Shown here: in pieces, positions 17,679-27,222 of the stretch
Numbering within the stretch: the stretch's first letter is position 1
Layout: every line of letters starts with the position of its first letter
Source of the DNA: an uncultured Cytophagales bacterium
GTDB taxonomy: Bacteria > Bacteroidota > Bacteroidia > Cytophagales > Cyclobacteriaceae
DNA length: 64,000 bases
NCBI GenBank assembly: GCA_913057175.1
Contig: CAJXNP010000010.1
Coordinates: 1 to 64,000, forward strand
Direction: 5' to 3'
Translations under genes and position numbers: made by a program
Notes under the pieces: generated by a model
Databases searched by the model: none
Told to the model about the DNA's origin: nothing
Seen by the model: the letters and a program-made list of their open reading frames with translations, nothing else

Positions 17679-17690
17679 TTAGTAAATTCT

Positions 17691-18959
17691 TTAGCGAATA
17701 AATATTTGCATTCTATGGGCATCCAGCTTCAAAAAGATGAATAACAAAATTGTAAAAGCCCACAAGGATGATCCTCCATAAGAAATAAATGGTAGCGGTA
17801 TTCCTATAACGGGAAAATAGCCAATTGTCATGCCAATGTTCACGGCAAAATGGAAAAAGAAAATACCCACCACCGAATAGCCATAAATTCGGCTAAACCT
17901 GGATTTTTGCCTTTCCGCCAGATTGACCAATCGAATCATAAGCAAGACGAACAGAGTTAGCAAAACCAGGCTTCCTATCCAACCCATTTCTTCACCAACT
18001 GTACAAAAAATAAAGTCTGTTGTTTGTTCGGGAACAAAGTCAAACTGTGTATAATATCCCTGTAAATACCCCTTTCCAGTTAGTCCGCCACTACCGATAG
18101 CTGTTTTGGAGTTGATGACATTGTATCCATATCCTCGTGGATCTGATTCAGGATTGATCAAAGCTTTGATACGATTTTGCTGATGGGGTTTCAGTACATT
18201 GTCAATTACATAGTCAACAGCAAAAATTACTGAAAATACGAGCGCACCCGAGGCAACAGTCAAAGCAATTTTCCGCCAAGTTTTTTTATTGAAGAAGATG
18301 ATGAGCAGTACAATCGATACAATTGCGATTCCCAGGTAAAGTTTACTGACGAATAACGTAAGAATAAAAATGACTGCCATCGAAATCCCGATAATGATGA
18401 AAACAGGATTGAGACCTTCTCTATATAACGGTACAACAAAAGCTACAAAAACCAATGCTGTTCCAGTATCTCCTTGTAGAATGATCAAAGCCATGGGAAC
18501 AACGATGAACAACCCTACACGGATTAGGTTTTTCGAATTGTCAAGTTTAAAGTTTGGAACGGCCATAAACCTTGCTATAGCCAGGGCAGTGGTAAACTTG
18601 GCAAATTCCGAAGGTTGAAGTCGGAAAAATCCCAATTCGAACCACGATTTTGATCCTGCTACCTCATCACCAAAAATCAATACAAAAATCAACAGGGCCA
18701 GCACTACCCCATAAAATGTGTAAGCAAGAGATTCAAATATCCTGAAGTCTATGGTTATGATGACTGCAATGATGATGATACAACTGAGAATCCGCAGGAA
18801 TTGCTTGCCGCTGTTGATTGATAAATCAAAAATAGATTTGCCACTTTCCGGATCAAAGTTGGTTGAATAAATTGATAGCCACCCAATTAATATGAGTGCC
18901 AGGTAGATCAAAATTACCGACCAATCCAGCTTATTTAATATACTCCTGTCCTCTCTCAT
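17691..18959 (-). CDS. rodA: Rod shape-determining SEDS glycosyltransferase RodA
   Basis: A 422-residue polytopic SEDS protein that polymerises lateral-wall peptidoglycan together with PBP2. It has about ten membrane segments, LGFFRLQPSEFAKF (the LQPSE motif), NSKTAIGSGGLTGKGY in the large periplasmic loop and PFISYGGSS near the C-terminus, all SEDS signatures. Its start codon shares one base with the PBP2 stop (TGATG), so the two partners are translationally coupled. Confidence 0.95.
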   Translation of the reverse strand: MREDRSILNKLDWSVILIYLALILIGWLSIYSTNFDPESGKSIFDLSINSGKQFLRILSCIIIIAVIITIDFRIFESLAYTFYGVVLALLIFVLIFGDEVAGSKSWFELGFFRLQPSEFAKFTTALAIARFMAVPNFKLDNSKNLIRVGLFIVVPMALIILQGDTGTALVFVAFVVPLYREGLNPVFIIIGISMAVIFILTLFVSKLYLGIAIVSIVLLIIFFNKKTWRKIALTVASGALVFSVIFAVDYVIDNVLKPHQQNRIKALINPESDPRGYGYNVINSKTAIGSGGLTGKGYLQGYYTQFDFVPEQTTDFIFCTVGEEMGWIGSLVLLTLFVLLMIRLVNLAERQKSRFSRIYGYSVVGIFFFHFAVNIGMTIGYFPVIGIPLPFISYGGSSLWAFTILLFIFLKLDAHRMQIFIR

Positions 18960-20773
18960 CAGTAAATAAATTCTCCCCTCAATGCATATTCTTCAATCCA
19001 GTGACGCTTGATTTCGCCGGTCAGGTATTTTTCGATCATTAATCCCGCTACGGATGCTGCTGCCCGGGCACCTTGCCCGGCATTCTGCACATAAACAGAA
19101 ATAGCAATCTGTGGATCTTCTTTTGGTGCAAAAGCAATAAAGACGGAGTGGTCTTCACCATGGGGGTTTTCAGAAGTACCTGTTTTTGCACAAACAGCTA
19201 TACCATCAATCCTTGCCCTCAGACCTGTCCCCTTGTTGACTACATCCTCCATTGCATCGACAACAGTTGTGAAATGAACGGAGTCAATACCACTTTCATG
19301 TTTAATTCTGTATTTTTCAAGGGGCAAACCAGTTGTATCAATTTCCTTTATAATATGTGGAGTGTAATAATATCCTCTATTGGCAATGATGGCTGCGTAA
19401 TTTGCCATTTGAAGCGGACTTATAAGCAATTCTCCCTGACCAATACTGATAGAGTTAATAGTCGACCATTTCCAGCGATTTTCTCCATAGATTCTGTTAT
19501 AGAGAGCTGGTGTGGGGATCATTCCACCCTTTTCATTAGGAATATCTATTCCGAGGGGTTTTCCCAATCCAAATTTATAGAGGTATTCATTCCATTTTTC
19601 AAGGCCGAGTCGTGAATCAATAAAAGTATTTTCAGATAAATTTCGATTGATTACCCTTCTGAATACGATGTAAAAGTAGTTATTGGATGACTTCTGGATG
19701 GCCTCGTGCACATCATAATATCCGGGAGGCGCATGGTCACCAACCAATGCTCCTGAACAATAGATCTGTTCTCTTGCTCCGATAACTCCCTCCTGCAAGG
19801 CGATAAGGGCCTGCAAGGGTTTGAAAGTAGAACCAGGAGGATAAACAGACATAATTGCCCTGTTAAACAAGGGCTTAAGAGAATCCTGAGTTAAATCCAT
19901 GAAATTCCTGCCGAAGCCCTTACCGCTCAACATATTCGGATCATAACTCGGGCTGGAGATAATACTCAAAATTTCACCTGTTTTTGGCTCTATAGCTACC
20001 ACACCTCCAGCCTTTCCCGCCATAAGCTTTTCACCGTAAGCCTGTAGATCCAGGTCAATAGTTGCAACTAAATTCTCACCTGGTACAGACAGCGTATCAT
20101 AATTTCCATTTTTAAAAGGTCCTTTAACTACTCCTCTGGCATTTACCATTTTAAACTGAACACCCTGCTGTCCACGAAGTTCCTTTTCGTAATATTTTTC
20201 TATTCCACTGATGCCAATGTAATCACCCTGTCGGTAATAATTAGTGGAATCATTGTTTAATGCAGTAGAACTGATTTCTCCTATATAGCCCAGTGCATTG
20301 GCTATGCTTGAATGTTCATAACCGCGTAATGTCCTAGATTGTATGAAAAATCCAGGATACTGAACAAGTTTGTCCTGGAATCTTGCGAGCTGTTCCAAAG
20401 AAATCATTTTGATAAAAGCCTGCGGCAAGAAAGACTTATACCCTTTGTCCTTTTCCATTCTTACGACTTCCTTGTCAAATTCATCTGTGGTAATTCCAAG
20501 TAACCGACAAAATTCAACTGTGTCTGCTATAACTGCTTCTCGCGGAACGACCATCAGGTCAAACACGGGTCGATTATAGACCAGCAGGTTTTTCTCTGAC
20601 CTGTCATAAATTAATCCTCGATAGGGGTATTCAATAACGGGTCTCATCACATTGTCTTCGGCTTTTACCTTGTATGAATTGTCTGTGATTTGGATGGCAA
20701 ATAATTTGACAAGGTATACAACCCCAATGAGAATGATGACTATCTGGATAATATATCTTCTACTCTCATTCAT
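18959..20773 (-). CDS. mrdA: Penicillin-binding protein 2 (peptidoglycan transpeptidase)
   Basis: A 604-residue class B PBP. One N-terminal membrane anchor (about residues 8-28) is followed by the non-catalytic pedestal and the transpeptidase domain with STFK (S315-K318), SSN and KTGTSE motifs. It cross-links lateral-wall peptidoglycan in the elongasome with RodA and MreBCD. The gene starts 4 bp inside the end of mreD (ATGA overlap). Confidence 0.95.
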   Translation of the reverse strand: MNESRRYIIQIVIILIGVVYLVKLFAIQITDNSYKVKAEDNVMRPVIEYPYRGLIYDRSEKNLLVYNRPVFDLMVVPREAVIADTVEFCRLLGITTDEFDKEVVRMEKDKGYKSFLPQAFIKMISLEQLARFQDKLVQYPGFFIQSRTLRGYEHSSIANALGYIGEISSTALNNDSTNYYRQGDYIGISGIEKYYEKELRGQQGVQFKMVNARGVVKGPFKNGNYDTLSVPGENLVATIDLDLQAYGEKLMAGKAGGVVAIEPKTGEILSIISSPSYDPNMLSGKGFGRNFMDLTQDSLKPLFNRAIMSVYPPGSTFKPLQALIALQEGVIGAREQIYCSGALVGDHAPPGYYDVHEAIQKSSNNYFYIVFRRVINRNLSENTFIDSRLGLEKWNEYLYKFGLGKPLGIDIPNEKGGMIPTPALYNRIYGENRWKWSTINSISIGQGELLISPLQMANYAAIIANRGYYYTPHIIKEIDTTGLPLEKYRIKHESGIDSVHFTTVVDAMEDVVNKGTGLRARIDGIAVCAKTGTSENPHGEDHSVFIAFAPKEDPQIAISVYVQNAGQGARAAASVAGLMIEKYLTGEIKRHWIEEYALRGEFIY

Positions 20774-21291
20774 ATCAATCTAACCCTTCTGACAAACAAG
20801 TATTGATAAATTACTAAAAAACTAAAAGAAAGAATGGATGAGCTCAGGATTTTTAAGAGCTTATGAAAGAAATATTGAAAGTTTCCTGCCTCTGTAAAAA
20901 ATAATATGGAATGATGGATAAATATCAGTGGAAAAGCGTAGGCAAAAAACCATTGAAAGCCAAGGGTTTTGATATTTGGGACTTCTAGGTTTTCATATCC
21001 ACCCCGCGGTGTATTAATCCCTTGCCAATAAGGTCGAATGTATGCAACAACCACACAGGCAGCCGCATGTACACCAAGTGTATCGTTAAATATATCAATA
21101 AATAGACCGGTAACGAATCCGATCATGAGATACCAGATCTTACCAACATCAAATGGCAGGAATAATAAAAATCCTATGTAGAAGTAACAGAAAGCAGTAT
21201 TGTACAGTACGAAATTGTTAAACACCAATATTTGTAATAAGGTGAATACGAGAAAATTAACAATATGTCCGACGTAGTTACTGCTGTTCAT
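20770..21291 (-). CDS. mreD: Rod shape-determining protein MreD
   Basis: A small polytopic membrane protein (173 residues, about five hydrophobic segments) with GFVTGLFIDIFNDTLGVHAAACVVVAYIRPY, the family's most conserved block. It links MreC to the PBP2/RodA machinery. Position is strong support: it overlaps mreC by 14 bp and mrdA by 4 bp. Confidence 0.9.
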   Translation of the reverse strand: MNSSNYVGHIVNFLVFTLLQILVFNNFVLYNTAFCYFYIGFLLFLPFDVGKIWYLMIGFVTGLFIDIFNDTLGVHAAACVVVAYIRPYWQGINTPRGGYENLEVPNIKTLGFQWFFAYAFPLIFIHHSILFFTEAGNFQYFFHKLLKILSSSILSFSFLVIYQYLFVRRVRLI

Positions 21292-22123
21292 TTTGATCTA
21301 TTTCAGCTTCCAACTCTTCTTTTTGTGCCTGATTTGGGTTTTCTATCACATAAACATATTTCAAACTAGTAAAATCAGTAGCTAGCTTTGCTTTAATATT
21401 ATAAAAAGATTCACTTTCGTTAAGGGAAAATTCTTCAATAACCCCCACCAGTATTTTTTCGGGAAAAACAGAGTTAAAACCCGATGTCAGGATTGAGTCG
21501 CCCACACTGAGGGAGATGTGCCTTGGCACATATAAGATGTTAGCATAAGATGGATCCGCTCCATTCCAGTTAACCGTACAAAGTGTGCTTGATTTCTTTA
21601 GCTGTGAAGAAACATAAACATTGCTATTCAGCAAAGAGTACACTGTTGCATAGTCATTGGATACTGATCTTACTATTCCAGCTAACCCTCTCGGGCTCAC
21701 AACTCCCATCCCTTTATAAACGCCTTGTTCCGAACCTTTATTTAGTGTAAAATGATTATGTGCCCTTGTTACTGAATTATTGATCACTTTGGCTGCCACA
21801 AAATTGTATTCGAAGGGAACTTCCGGAATTTTTGATGAATCTACGGCGCCAACCATAATAACCGGTCTTGAAAGTAGAAACATTTCGTTTCGCAGGTTGG
21901 CATTTTCCTCAGCAAGGGTTCTGTTGACTTTTCTCAGATTGAAATATCCTGTAATTCCTTCTTTTGTACTGTAGATGCTTCCCGCTATTCTATTAGAGCT
22001 ATGAAAAAATGAAGCGCTATGGTAGGGATTATTTTCTACCATCAACCAATAGCAGATAATTTCAAACAATACAAAAATGAGAAATGCTCTATAACGATAT
22101 AGTAATTGAAATAGACGACTCAT
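21278..22123 (-). CDS. mreC: Rod shape-determining protein MreC
   Basis: 281 residues. It has an N-terminal transmembrane anchor, a coiled coil (about residues 60-85) and the two-barrel periplasmic domain with FVAAKVINNSVTRAHNHFTLNKGSEQGVYKGMGV and GLAGIVRSV. It scaffolds the elongation complex in the periplasm. A short acidic/Gln tail (EELEAEIDQNEQQ) is typical in this phylum. It starts 7 bp after mreB ends. Confidence 0.93.
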   Translation of the reverse strand: MSRLFQLLYRYRAFLIFVLFEIICYWLMVENNPYHSASFFHSSNRIAGSIYSTKEGITGYFNLRKVNRTLAEENANLRNEMFLLSRPVIMVGAVDSSKIPEVPFEYNFVAAKVINNSVTRAHNHFTLNKGSEQGVYKGMGVVSPRGLAGIVRSVSNDYATVYSLLNSNVYVSSQLKKSSTLCTVNWNGADPSYANILYVPRHISLSVGDSILTSGFNSVFPEKILVGVIEEFSLNESESFYNIKAKLATDFTSLKYVYVIENPNQAQKEELEAEIDQNEQQ

Positions 22124-22130
22124 TCAGCTA

Positions 22131-23156
22131 TCAGGTCATCAGTACTGCTTTCATTTTATTGAGGTTAGTCAATGCAAAGCCCGTTCCCCTCACGACAGCT
22201 CTCAAAGGATCTTCTGCAATATGAAGTGGTAATTTTGTCTTCAATGCCAACCTCTTGTCAAGACCCCTTAGCAAAGCGCCTCCACCTGTTAAATGGATAC
22301 CATTTTCGTAAATGTCCGCTGATAATTCCGGAGGTGAGATCTCCAGAGCCTTCAGTACAGCTTCCTCAATCTTCGAGACGGATTTATCAATAGCAAATGC
22401 AATTTCTGAATATGAAATCTTAATAACCTTTGGAATACCTGTCATAAGATCCCGACCTCTTATTTCAAAATCGTCAGGTGGGTTATCGAGCTCAGTTAGC
22501 GCAGATCCAACTTCTATTTTTACTTTCTCAGCAGTTCTTTCACCAATCAGTAAATTGTGCTGACGACGCATATAATCCAAAATATCTTTATTAAATGTAT
22601 CTCCGGCCACGCGAATGGATTGGTCGCAAACAATACCAGATAAGGCAATCACGGCGATTTCTGTTGTACCTCCTCCAATATCAACGACCATTGCACCGAT
22701 CGGTCGATCGATATCAATTCCAATTCCCAGAGCGGCGGCTATAGGTTCATGGATCATGTAAACTTCTTTAGCTCCGGCGTGTTCTGCCGAATCCCGAACA
22801 GCTCTTTTTTCAACTTCAGTAATTCCCGACGGAATACAAATCACCATTCTGTGAGACTTGGGAAATAACCTCCTGTTTGAATCGATCATCTTGATCATTC
22901 CCCGGATCATCTGTTCGGCGGCATGAAAGTCTGCGATAACACCATCTTTTAATGGGCGGATCGTCCGAATATTTTCGTGTGTTTTTTCATGCATTTGCAT
23001 GGCATCTCTGCCTATTGCTAATACTTTATTGGTGTGTTTGTCAATCGCAATTATTGACGGCTCATCTACCACGATTTTACCATTGGCAATGATCAAGGTA
23101 TTTGCTGTTCCGAGATCTATAGCAATATCGTTGGTAAAAAAATCAAATAAACCCAT
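22131..23156 (-). CDS. mreB: Rod shape-determining actin homologue MreB
   Basis: 341 residues. The actin-fold ATP-binding motifs are present: DLGTANTLI (phosphate 1), DIGGGTTEIAVI (phosphate 2) and LTGGGALLRGLD (adenosine loop). It forms membrane-associated filaments that direct lateral wall synthesis. It is the first gene of the mreBCD-mrdA-rodA cluster and lies 88 bp downstream of purH. Confidence 0.97.
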   Translation of the reverse strand: MGLFDFFTNDIAIDLGTANTLIIANGKIVVDEPSIIAIDKHTNKVLAIGRDAMQMHEKTHENIRTIRPLKDGVIADFHAAEQMIRGMIKMIDSNRRLFPKSHRMVICIPSGITEVEKRAVRDSAEHAGAKEVYMIHEPIAAALGIGIDIDRPIGAMVVDIGGGTTEIAVIALSGIVCDQSIRVAGDTFNKDILDYMRRQHNLLIGERTAEKVKIEVGSALTELDNPPDDFEIRGRDLMTGIPKVIKISYSEIAFAIDKSVSKIEEAVLKALEISPPELSADIYENGIHLTGGGALLRGLDKRLALKTKLPLHIAEDPLRAVVRGTGFALTNLNKMKAVLMT

Positions 23157-23244
23157 ATTAAATCATACAATTAATCGCAGCGGAAAAATCCGGCTCTGAA
23201 AGATACAAATTAGAATATAATTTCTTTATTTAACTTATTTATTT

Positions 23245-24771
23245 TTAGTGTTTAAAGTGCCTTGTGCCTGTAAACACCATTGACATATTATGCTCGTCAC
23301 AATAGTCAATAGAATCCTTGTCTTTTATGGAACCTCCCGGCTGTATAACAGCTGAAATTCCAGCCCCATTCGCAATTTCTACACAATCCGGAAAAGGAAA
23401 GAATGCATCTGATGCCATTACTGCCCCCTCTAATTCCATGTTAAAACTTCTGGCTTTTTCGATAGCTTGTTTCAGTGCATCAACCCTTGACGTCTGACCA
23501 ACACCACTCGCCAAAAGCTGACCATCTTTTGCCAAAACAATGGTATTTGATTTAGTGTGTTTACACACTTTACTGGCAAATACCAGGGCCTTATTTTCAG
23601 CTTCAGTCGTTGCCTTCTTTGTGACTAATTTAAACTCTTCTGCACTATCCGTTTTTAAATCCCTGTCCTGTTCAATTATTCCATTCAACAGGCTCTTAAA
23701 TTGCTTTTTGGCAGTAAGACCGGATTTTTGCTTCAACAGAATCCTGTTTTTCTTCTGAGTCAAAACCTCCAATGCATCATCCGTGAAGAATGGTGCAACC
23801 AATATTTCAAAAAACAAACTGTGCATTTCATTTGCAGCATCCTGATCAACATCCTGATTGGTGATCAGAACCCCACCAAAGGCAGAGATCGTATCCGCTG
23901 CAAATGCTTTTTGATACGCCTCCTTAACTGTCGAGCCCGTTGCACATCCACAGGCATTGGTATGCTTCAGAATAGCAAAAGCTGTCTCATTATCAAACTC
24001 CTCGATCAGATTTACCGCTGCATCAATATCAACAAGATTATTATAGGAAAGCTCCTTCCCGTTTAACTGTTCAAACATCTCATTAATATCGCCGAAAAAT
24101 ACACCTTCCTGATGAGGATTTTCTCCATATCTTAATACTTTACTGTTCCTTGTACTTTGTTTAAAGCTTTTTACCTCATTATCAGCGTTCAGGTAGTTAA
24201 ATATGGCTGAATCGTAATGTGAGGAGATATCAAAGGCTTTGGCAGCAAACAATTTTCTTTGCTCAATGTTAGTTTGACAACTGTTTTCCGATAATATTTT
24301 TTCAACATCCTTATATTGATCCATACTGGAAACTATCAGAACGTCCTTATAGTTTTTAGCCGCAGCACGGATTAGTGATATTCCTCCAATGTCAATTTTC
24401 TCGATAATTTCATCATTTGAGGCGCCGGAAGCAACTGTAGCTTCAAAAGGATAAAGATCTACAATGACCAGATCAATCTCTGGGATTTCATATTGACTCA
24501 TTTGTTTTCGATCTTCTTCCAAATCCCTTCTTCCCAATATGCCTCCAAACACTTTAGGATGTAATGTTTTAACCCTTCCGCCTAAAATTGATGGGTAGCT
24601 TGTTAAATCTTCAACCGGAACCACACTCGCACCTTGCTCTTCAATAAACTTTTGTGTGCCACCTGTGGAATATATGACAACATGATTTTGTTTAAGAATG
24701 TTTATGATTGGTTCGAGGTTGTCTTTGTGATATACAGATATTAATGCTGTACTTATTTTTTTTGCGGACAT
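23245..24771 (-). CDS. purH: Bifunctional AICAR transformylase/IMP cyclohydrolase
   Basis: 508 residues, full length. The N-terminal MGS-like IMP cyclohydrolase domain (YSTGGTQKFIEEQG, GGRVKTLHPKVFGGIL) and the C-terminal AICAR transformylase domain (LRYGENPHQ, KHTNACGCATG, ASDAFFPFPD) carry out the last two steps of purine synthesis. It sits just upstream of mreB on the same strand, an arrangement common in Bacteroidota. Confidence 0.97.
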   Translation of the reverse strand: MSAKKISTALISVYHKDNLEPIINILKQNHVVIYSTGGTQKFIEEQGASVVPVEDLTSYPSILGGRVKTLHPKVFGGILGRRDLEEDRKQMSQYEIPEIDLVIVDLYPFEATVASGASNDEIIEKIDIGGISLIRAAAKNYKDVLIVSSMDQYKDVEKILSENSCQTNIEQRKLFAAKAFDISSHYDSAIFNYLNADNEVKSFKQSTRNSKVLRYGENPHQEGVFFGDINEMFEQLNGKELSYNNLVDIDAAVNLIEEFDNETAFAILKHTNACGCATGSTVKEAYQKAFAADTISAFGGVLITNQDVDQDAANEMHSLFFEILVAPFFTDDALEVLTQKKNRILLKQKSGLTAKKQFKSLLNGIIEQDRDLKTDSAEEFKLVTKKATTEAENKALVFASKVCKHTKSNTIVLAKDGQLLASGVGQTSRVDALKQAIEKARSFNMELEGAVMASDAFFPFPDCVEIANGAGISAVIQPGGSIKDKDSIDYCDEHNMSMVFTGTRHFKH

Positions 24772-24857
24772 GCTAATGGGTTTAAAAACGAAAGTGCAAA
24801 ACTATACTTTTAGCTATATAAATACAATTTGAAATCTGAATTATAAATTAACACGAA

Positions 24858-25994
24858 TTAACGATAGGAAATCAGGAATTTAATACACCTGGGGGCCGGA
24901 AAATCACTGTTTTCACCTAGCTTAGTAAGCATTCCGGTTGCTTCATCCAATCTGAATACGACTATATTATCTGATTTTTCATTCGCAACCAACAAAAAGT
25001 CACCTGTAGGACTGATATTAAATGCACGAGGCCAATCTCCTCCACAATCTACATTATCAATCAATTCAATACCCCCTATTGACTCATCTACCTTGAAGAC
25101 AGACAAACTATTATGACCACGATTGGAGGCATAAAGAAACCTTCCGTCTCTTGACAAATGCACATCAGCCAGGTAATTGCTCTCACTATAGTCATCTGGT
25201 ACAGACCTTTTTGATTCAATGATCGTCATTGATCCATTTGATTTATTAAATGTGAAAGCCGTGACCGTAGAGTTTAATTCATTTACAACATATCCAAAAT
25301 TTCCATTAGGATGAAATGCAATATGCCGCGGACCAGACCCTGGCTCGAGATCCAGAGATTTCTGCTTCGTTGGCTTCAACCTTCCATTGGATTTGAGATG
25401 ATAAGCCATAACCTTGTCCATTCCCAGATCCGGAACAAGTACGAAAGAACCCCTTGGGGTCGGATATACCATATGAGGATGAGCGCTCTCTTGTCTATCT
25501 TTGTTGACGCTGCTTCCCGTGTGTTTTATTTTGTCTGTTATTTTCAGTAATTCACCTTTTTCATTACGAAGGATGACAGAAATCACTCCCTCGTCATAAT
25601 GGGCCACAAAAGCAAAATTTCCCTTGTTATCAATGGCTACATGGCACGGACCATGACCATCTGTATAAAATTCATCAATATATTCCAGCAGACCACTTTC
25701 CTTATCAATGGAAAAGGATGTCATCAAGCCTGACTTAATACCTTCCTCCTGTGCTACACTCACCAGGTATCCACCATTATTTCCAATTGCGAGGTAGTCG
25801 GAGTTTATTTCTTCACCGAATTCTTTCAGGTAGACTATTTCGCCTGTTTTAAAATTTAAATTGTAGAGGGCTATTCCACTTAAATGGTCTTCGTCAAAGG
25901 AGGACACATAGAAATAAATGTTTGAATAATCCTTTTGTGAAAATGCTGTTGAGTAGATCACTGTAAAAATGAGGATACCAAGGGATCTGTACAT
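24858..25994 (-). CDS. Secreted lactonase-family seven-bladed propeller (copy B)
   Basis: A 378-residue exported protein of the 6-phosphogluconolactonase-like (Pgl/lactonase, PF10282-type) beta-propeller family, with GPRHIAFHPNG, ASNRGHNSLSVF and GGDWPRAFNISPTG. I set the start at the ATG at 25994, which yields a signal peptide (ending TAFSQ) and a 7-bp gap to the upstream paralogue; a longer frame from 26072 would overlap that gene. With a signal peptide, cytosolic pentose-phosphate work is unlikely; the substrate is unknown. It is a tandem paralogue of the next gene. Confidence 0.8.
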   Translation of the reverse strand: MYRSLGILIFTVIYSTAFSQKDYSNIYFYVSSFDEDHLSGIALYNLNFKTGEIVYLKEFGEEINSDYLAIGNNGGYLVSVAQEEGIKSGLMTSFSIDKESGLLEYIDEFYTDGHGPCHVAIDNKGNFAFVAHYDEGVISVILRNEKGELLKITDKIKHTGSSVNKDRQESAHPHMVYPTPRGSFVLVPDLGMDKVMAYHLKSNGRLKPTKQKSLDLEPGSGPRHIAFHPNGNFGYVVNELNSTVTAFTFNKSNGSMTIIESKRSVPDDYSESNYLADVHLSRDGRFLYASNRGHNSLSVFKVDESIGGIELIDNVDCGGDWPRAFNISPTGDFLLVANEKSDNIVVFRLDEATGMLTKLGENSDFPAPRCIKFLISYR

Positions 25995-26001
25995 GAAATA
26001 A

Positions 26002-27132
26002 TTAGTGGATGAACTTAATACATTGTGGCCCGGGAAATTTATCATTTTCGGAAACAAAAATAAGATTTCCATTTAGATTGTCAATTTCGAAGACCACAAT
26101 ATTCCCTGAATTTTTATTGGCGACAAATAAAAATTTGCCTGTAGGATCGATACGGAATGCTCTCGGCCAGTCACCTCCACTATCAAATGTCTTCTCAAAA
26201 GAAATTTTCCCTGTTTCCTGATCGACGGTAAGTAAAGCAAGGCTATTGTGACCCCGGTTGGAAGCATAGAGAAATTTGCCATCATGTGTGATATGGATAT
26301 CGGCAGATTTGTTGAATTCCGTAAAATCCTCTGGTAAGATCGACTGAGTATTGATCTCACTCACCGACCCATTTAACGAATCAATGGAAAAAGATGTCAC
26401 ACTTGACATAAGTTCATTGAGAACAAAACCAAAACGACCAGATGGATGAAAGGCGACATGTCTTGGCCCCAAACCTGGCGCGACTTTGAGATATGGATCA
26501 TTTCCTGGAAATAAATTTCCTGATTCCTCCAACTGATAGATCATCACTTTATCTGTCCCCAGATCCGGGACAAAAACTCTGTTGGTTCCAGGCTGCTGAA
26601 CAATCATATGCGGGTGAGGACCTTCCTGCCTTTCCTTATTGATGCTCATGCCCATGTGGTAAATATTGGCAACGGGTTTACCGATCAGGCCTTCCCCAAA
26701 CAGTTCGAAAGCAGTAACATTTCCCTCTACATAATTCGCAACCATTACAAATCTACCGGATTCATCGATTGATACATAGCAAGGACCCGCCCCCAAAACA
26801 TCTCTTTCGTTGACCAGGTCAAGTGACTGTCCATTATCCAACAGGTAAAATGAACTGATGGTGCCGGTAAATTCACCCTTCTTTTGTGCAACCGAGTAAA
26901 CATATTGGTTATCATGGCTGATAGCGAGGTAAGAAGACTTTTCTACGGCATCAAATTCCTTGATAAAACGGAGGGATTTCGTCTGGTAATTGAATTCGAA
27001 AATAGCTATCCCTGCATCATGATCAGGATCATCTGACGAGACCAGAAAATTAATTGTTTTGTCCGGATTTTGAGCTAGACCAGAAATTTGATTCAATAAA
27101 ATTAAAATGGATAATAGTATGAAATGTTTCAT
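26002..27132 (-). CDS. Secreted lactonase-family seven-bladed propeller (copy A)
   Basis: A 376-residue exported paralogue of the neighbouring gene, with a signal peptide ending GLAQ and the same blocks: GPRHVAFHPSGRFGFVLNEL, ASNRGHNSL, GGDWPRAF and an identical PxxCIKF ending. The pair clearly arose by local duplication followed by considerable divergence. They are probably transcribed together, this copy first. Family members are annotated as lactonases, but the propeller fold alone does not prove enzyme activity. Confidence 0.8.
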   Translation of the reverse strand: MKHFILLSILILLNQISGLAQNPDKTINFLVSSDDPDHDAGIAIFEFNYQTKSLRFIKEFDAVEKSSYLAISHDNQYVYSVAQKKGEFTGTISSFYLLDNGQSLDLVNERDVLGAGPCYVSIDESGRFVMVANYVEGNVTAFELFGEGLIGKPVANIYHMGMSINKERQEGPHPHMIVQQPGTNRVFVPDLGTDKVMIYQLEESGNLFPGNDPYLKVAPGLGPRHVAFHPSGRFGFVLNELMSSVTSFSIDSLNGSVSEINTQSILPEDFTEFNKSADIHITHDGKFLYASNRGHNSLALLTVDQETGKISFEKTFDSGGDWPRAFRIDPTGKFLFVANKNSGNIVVFEIDNLNGNLIFVSENDKFPGPQCIKFIH

Positions 27133-27222
27133 TCACGCATCAATGTGAAATTCATTTCAATAAAAAGAAAAAATAAATGGTATGAAAGAAAAAATTATTT
27201 GAACGATAATTATATCCTATCC

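Noticed and set aside
25995-26072. Upstream start for the second lactonase gene
   Set aside because: It would overlap the paralogue's 3' end and hide the signal peptide that begins exactly at the ATG at 25994.
24858-27132. Pentose-phosphate 6-phosphogluconolactonase function
   Set aside because: Both proteins carry signal peptides and no other pathway gene is nearby, so a cytosolic role is unlikely.
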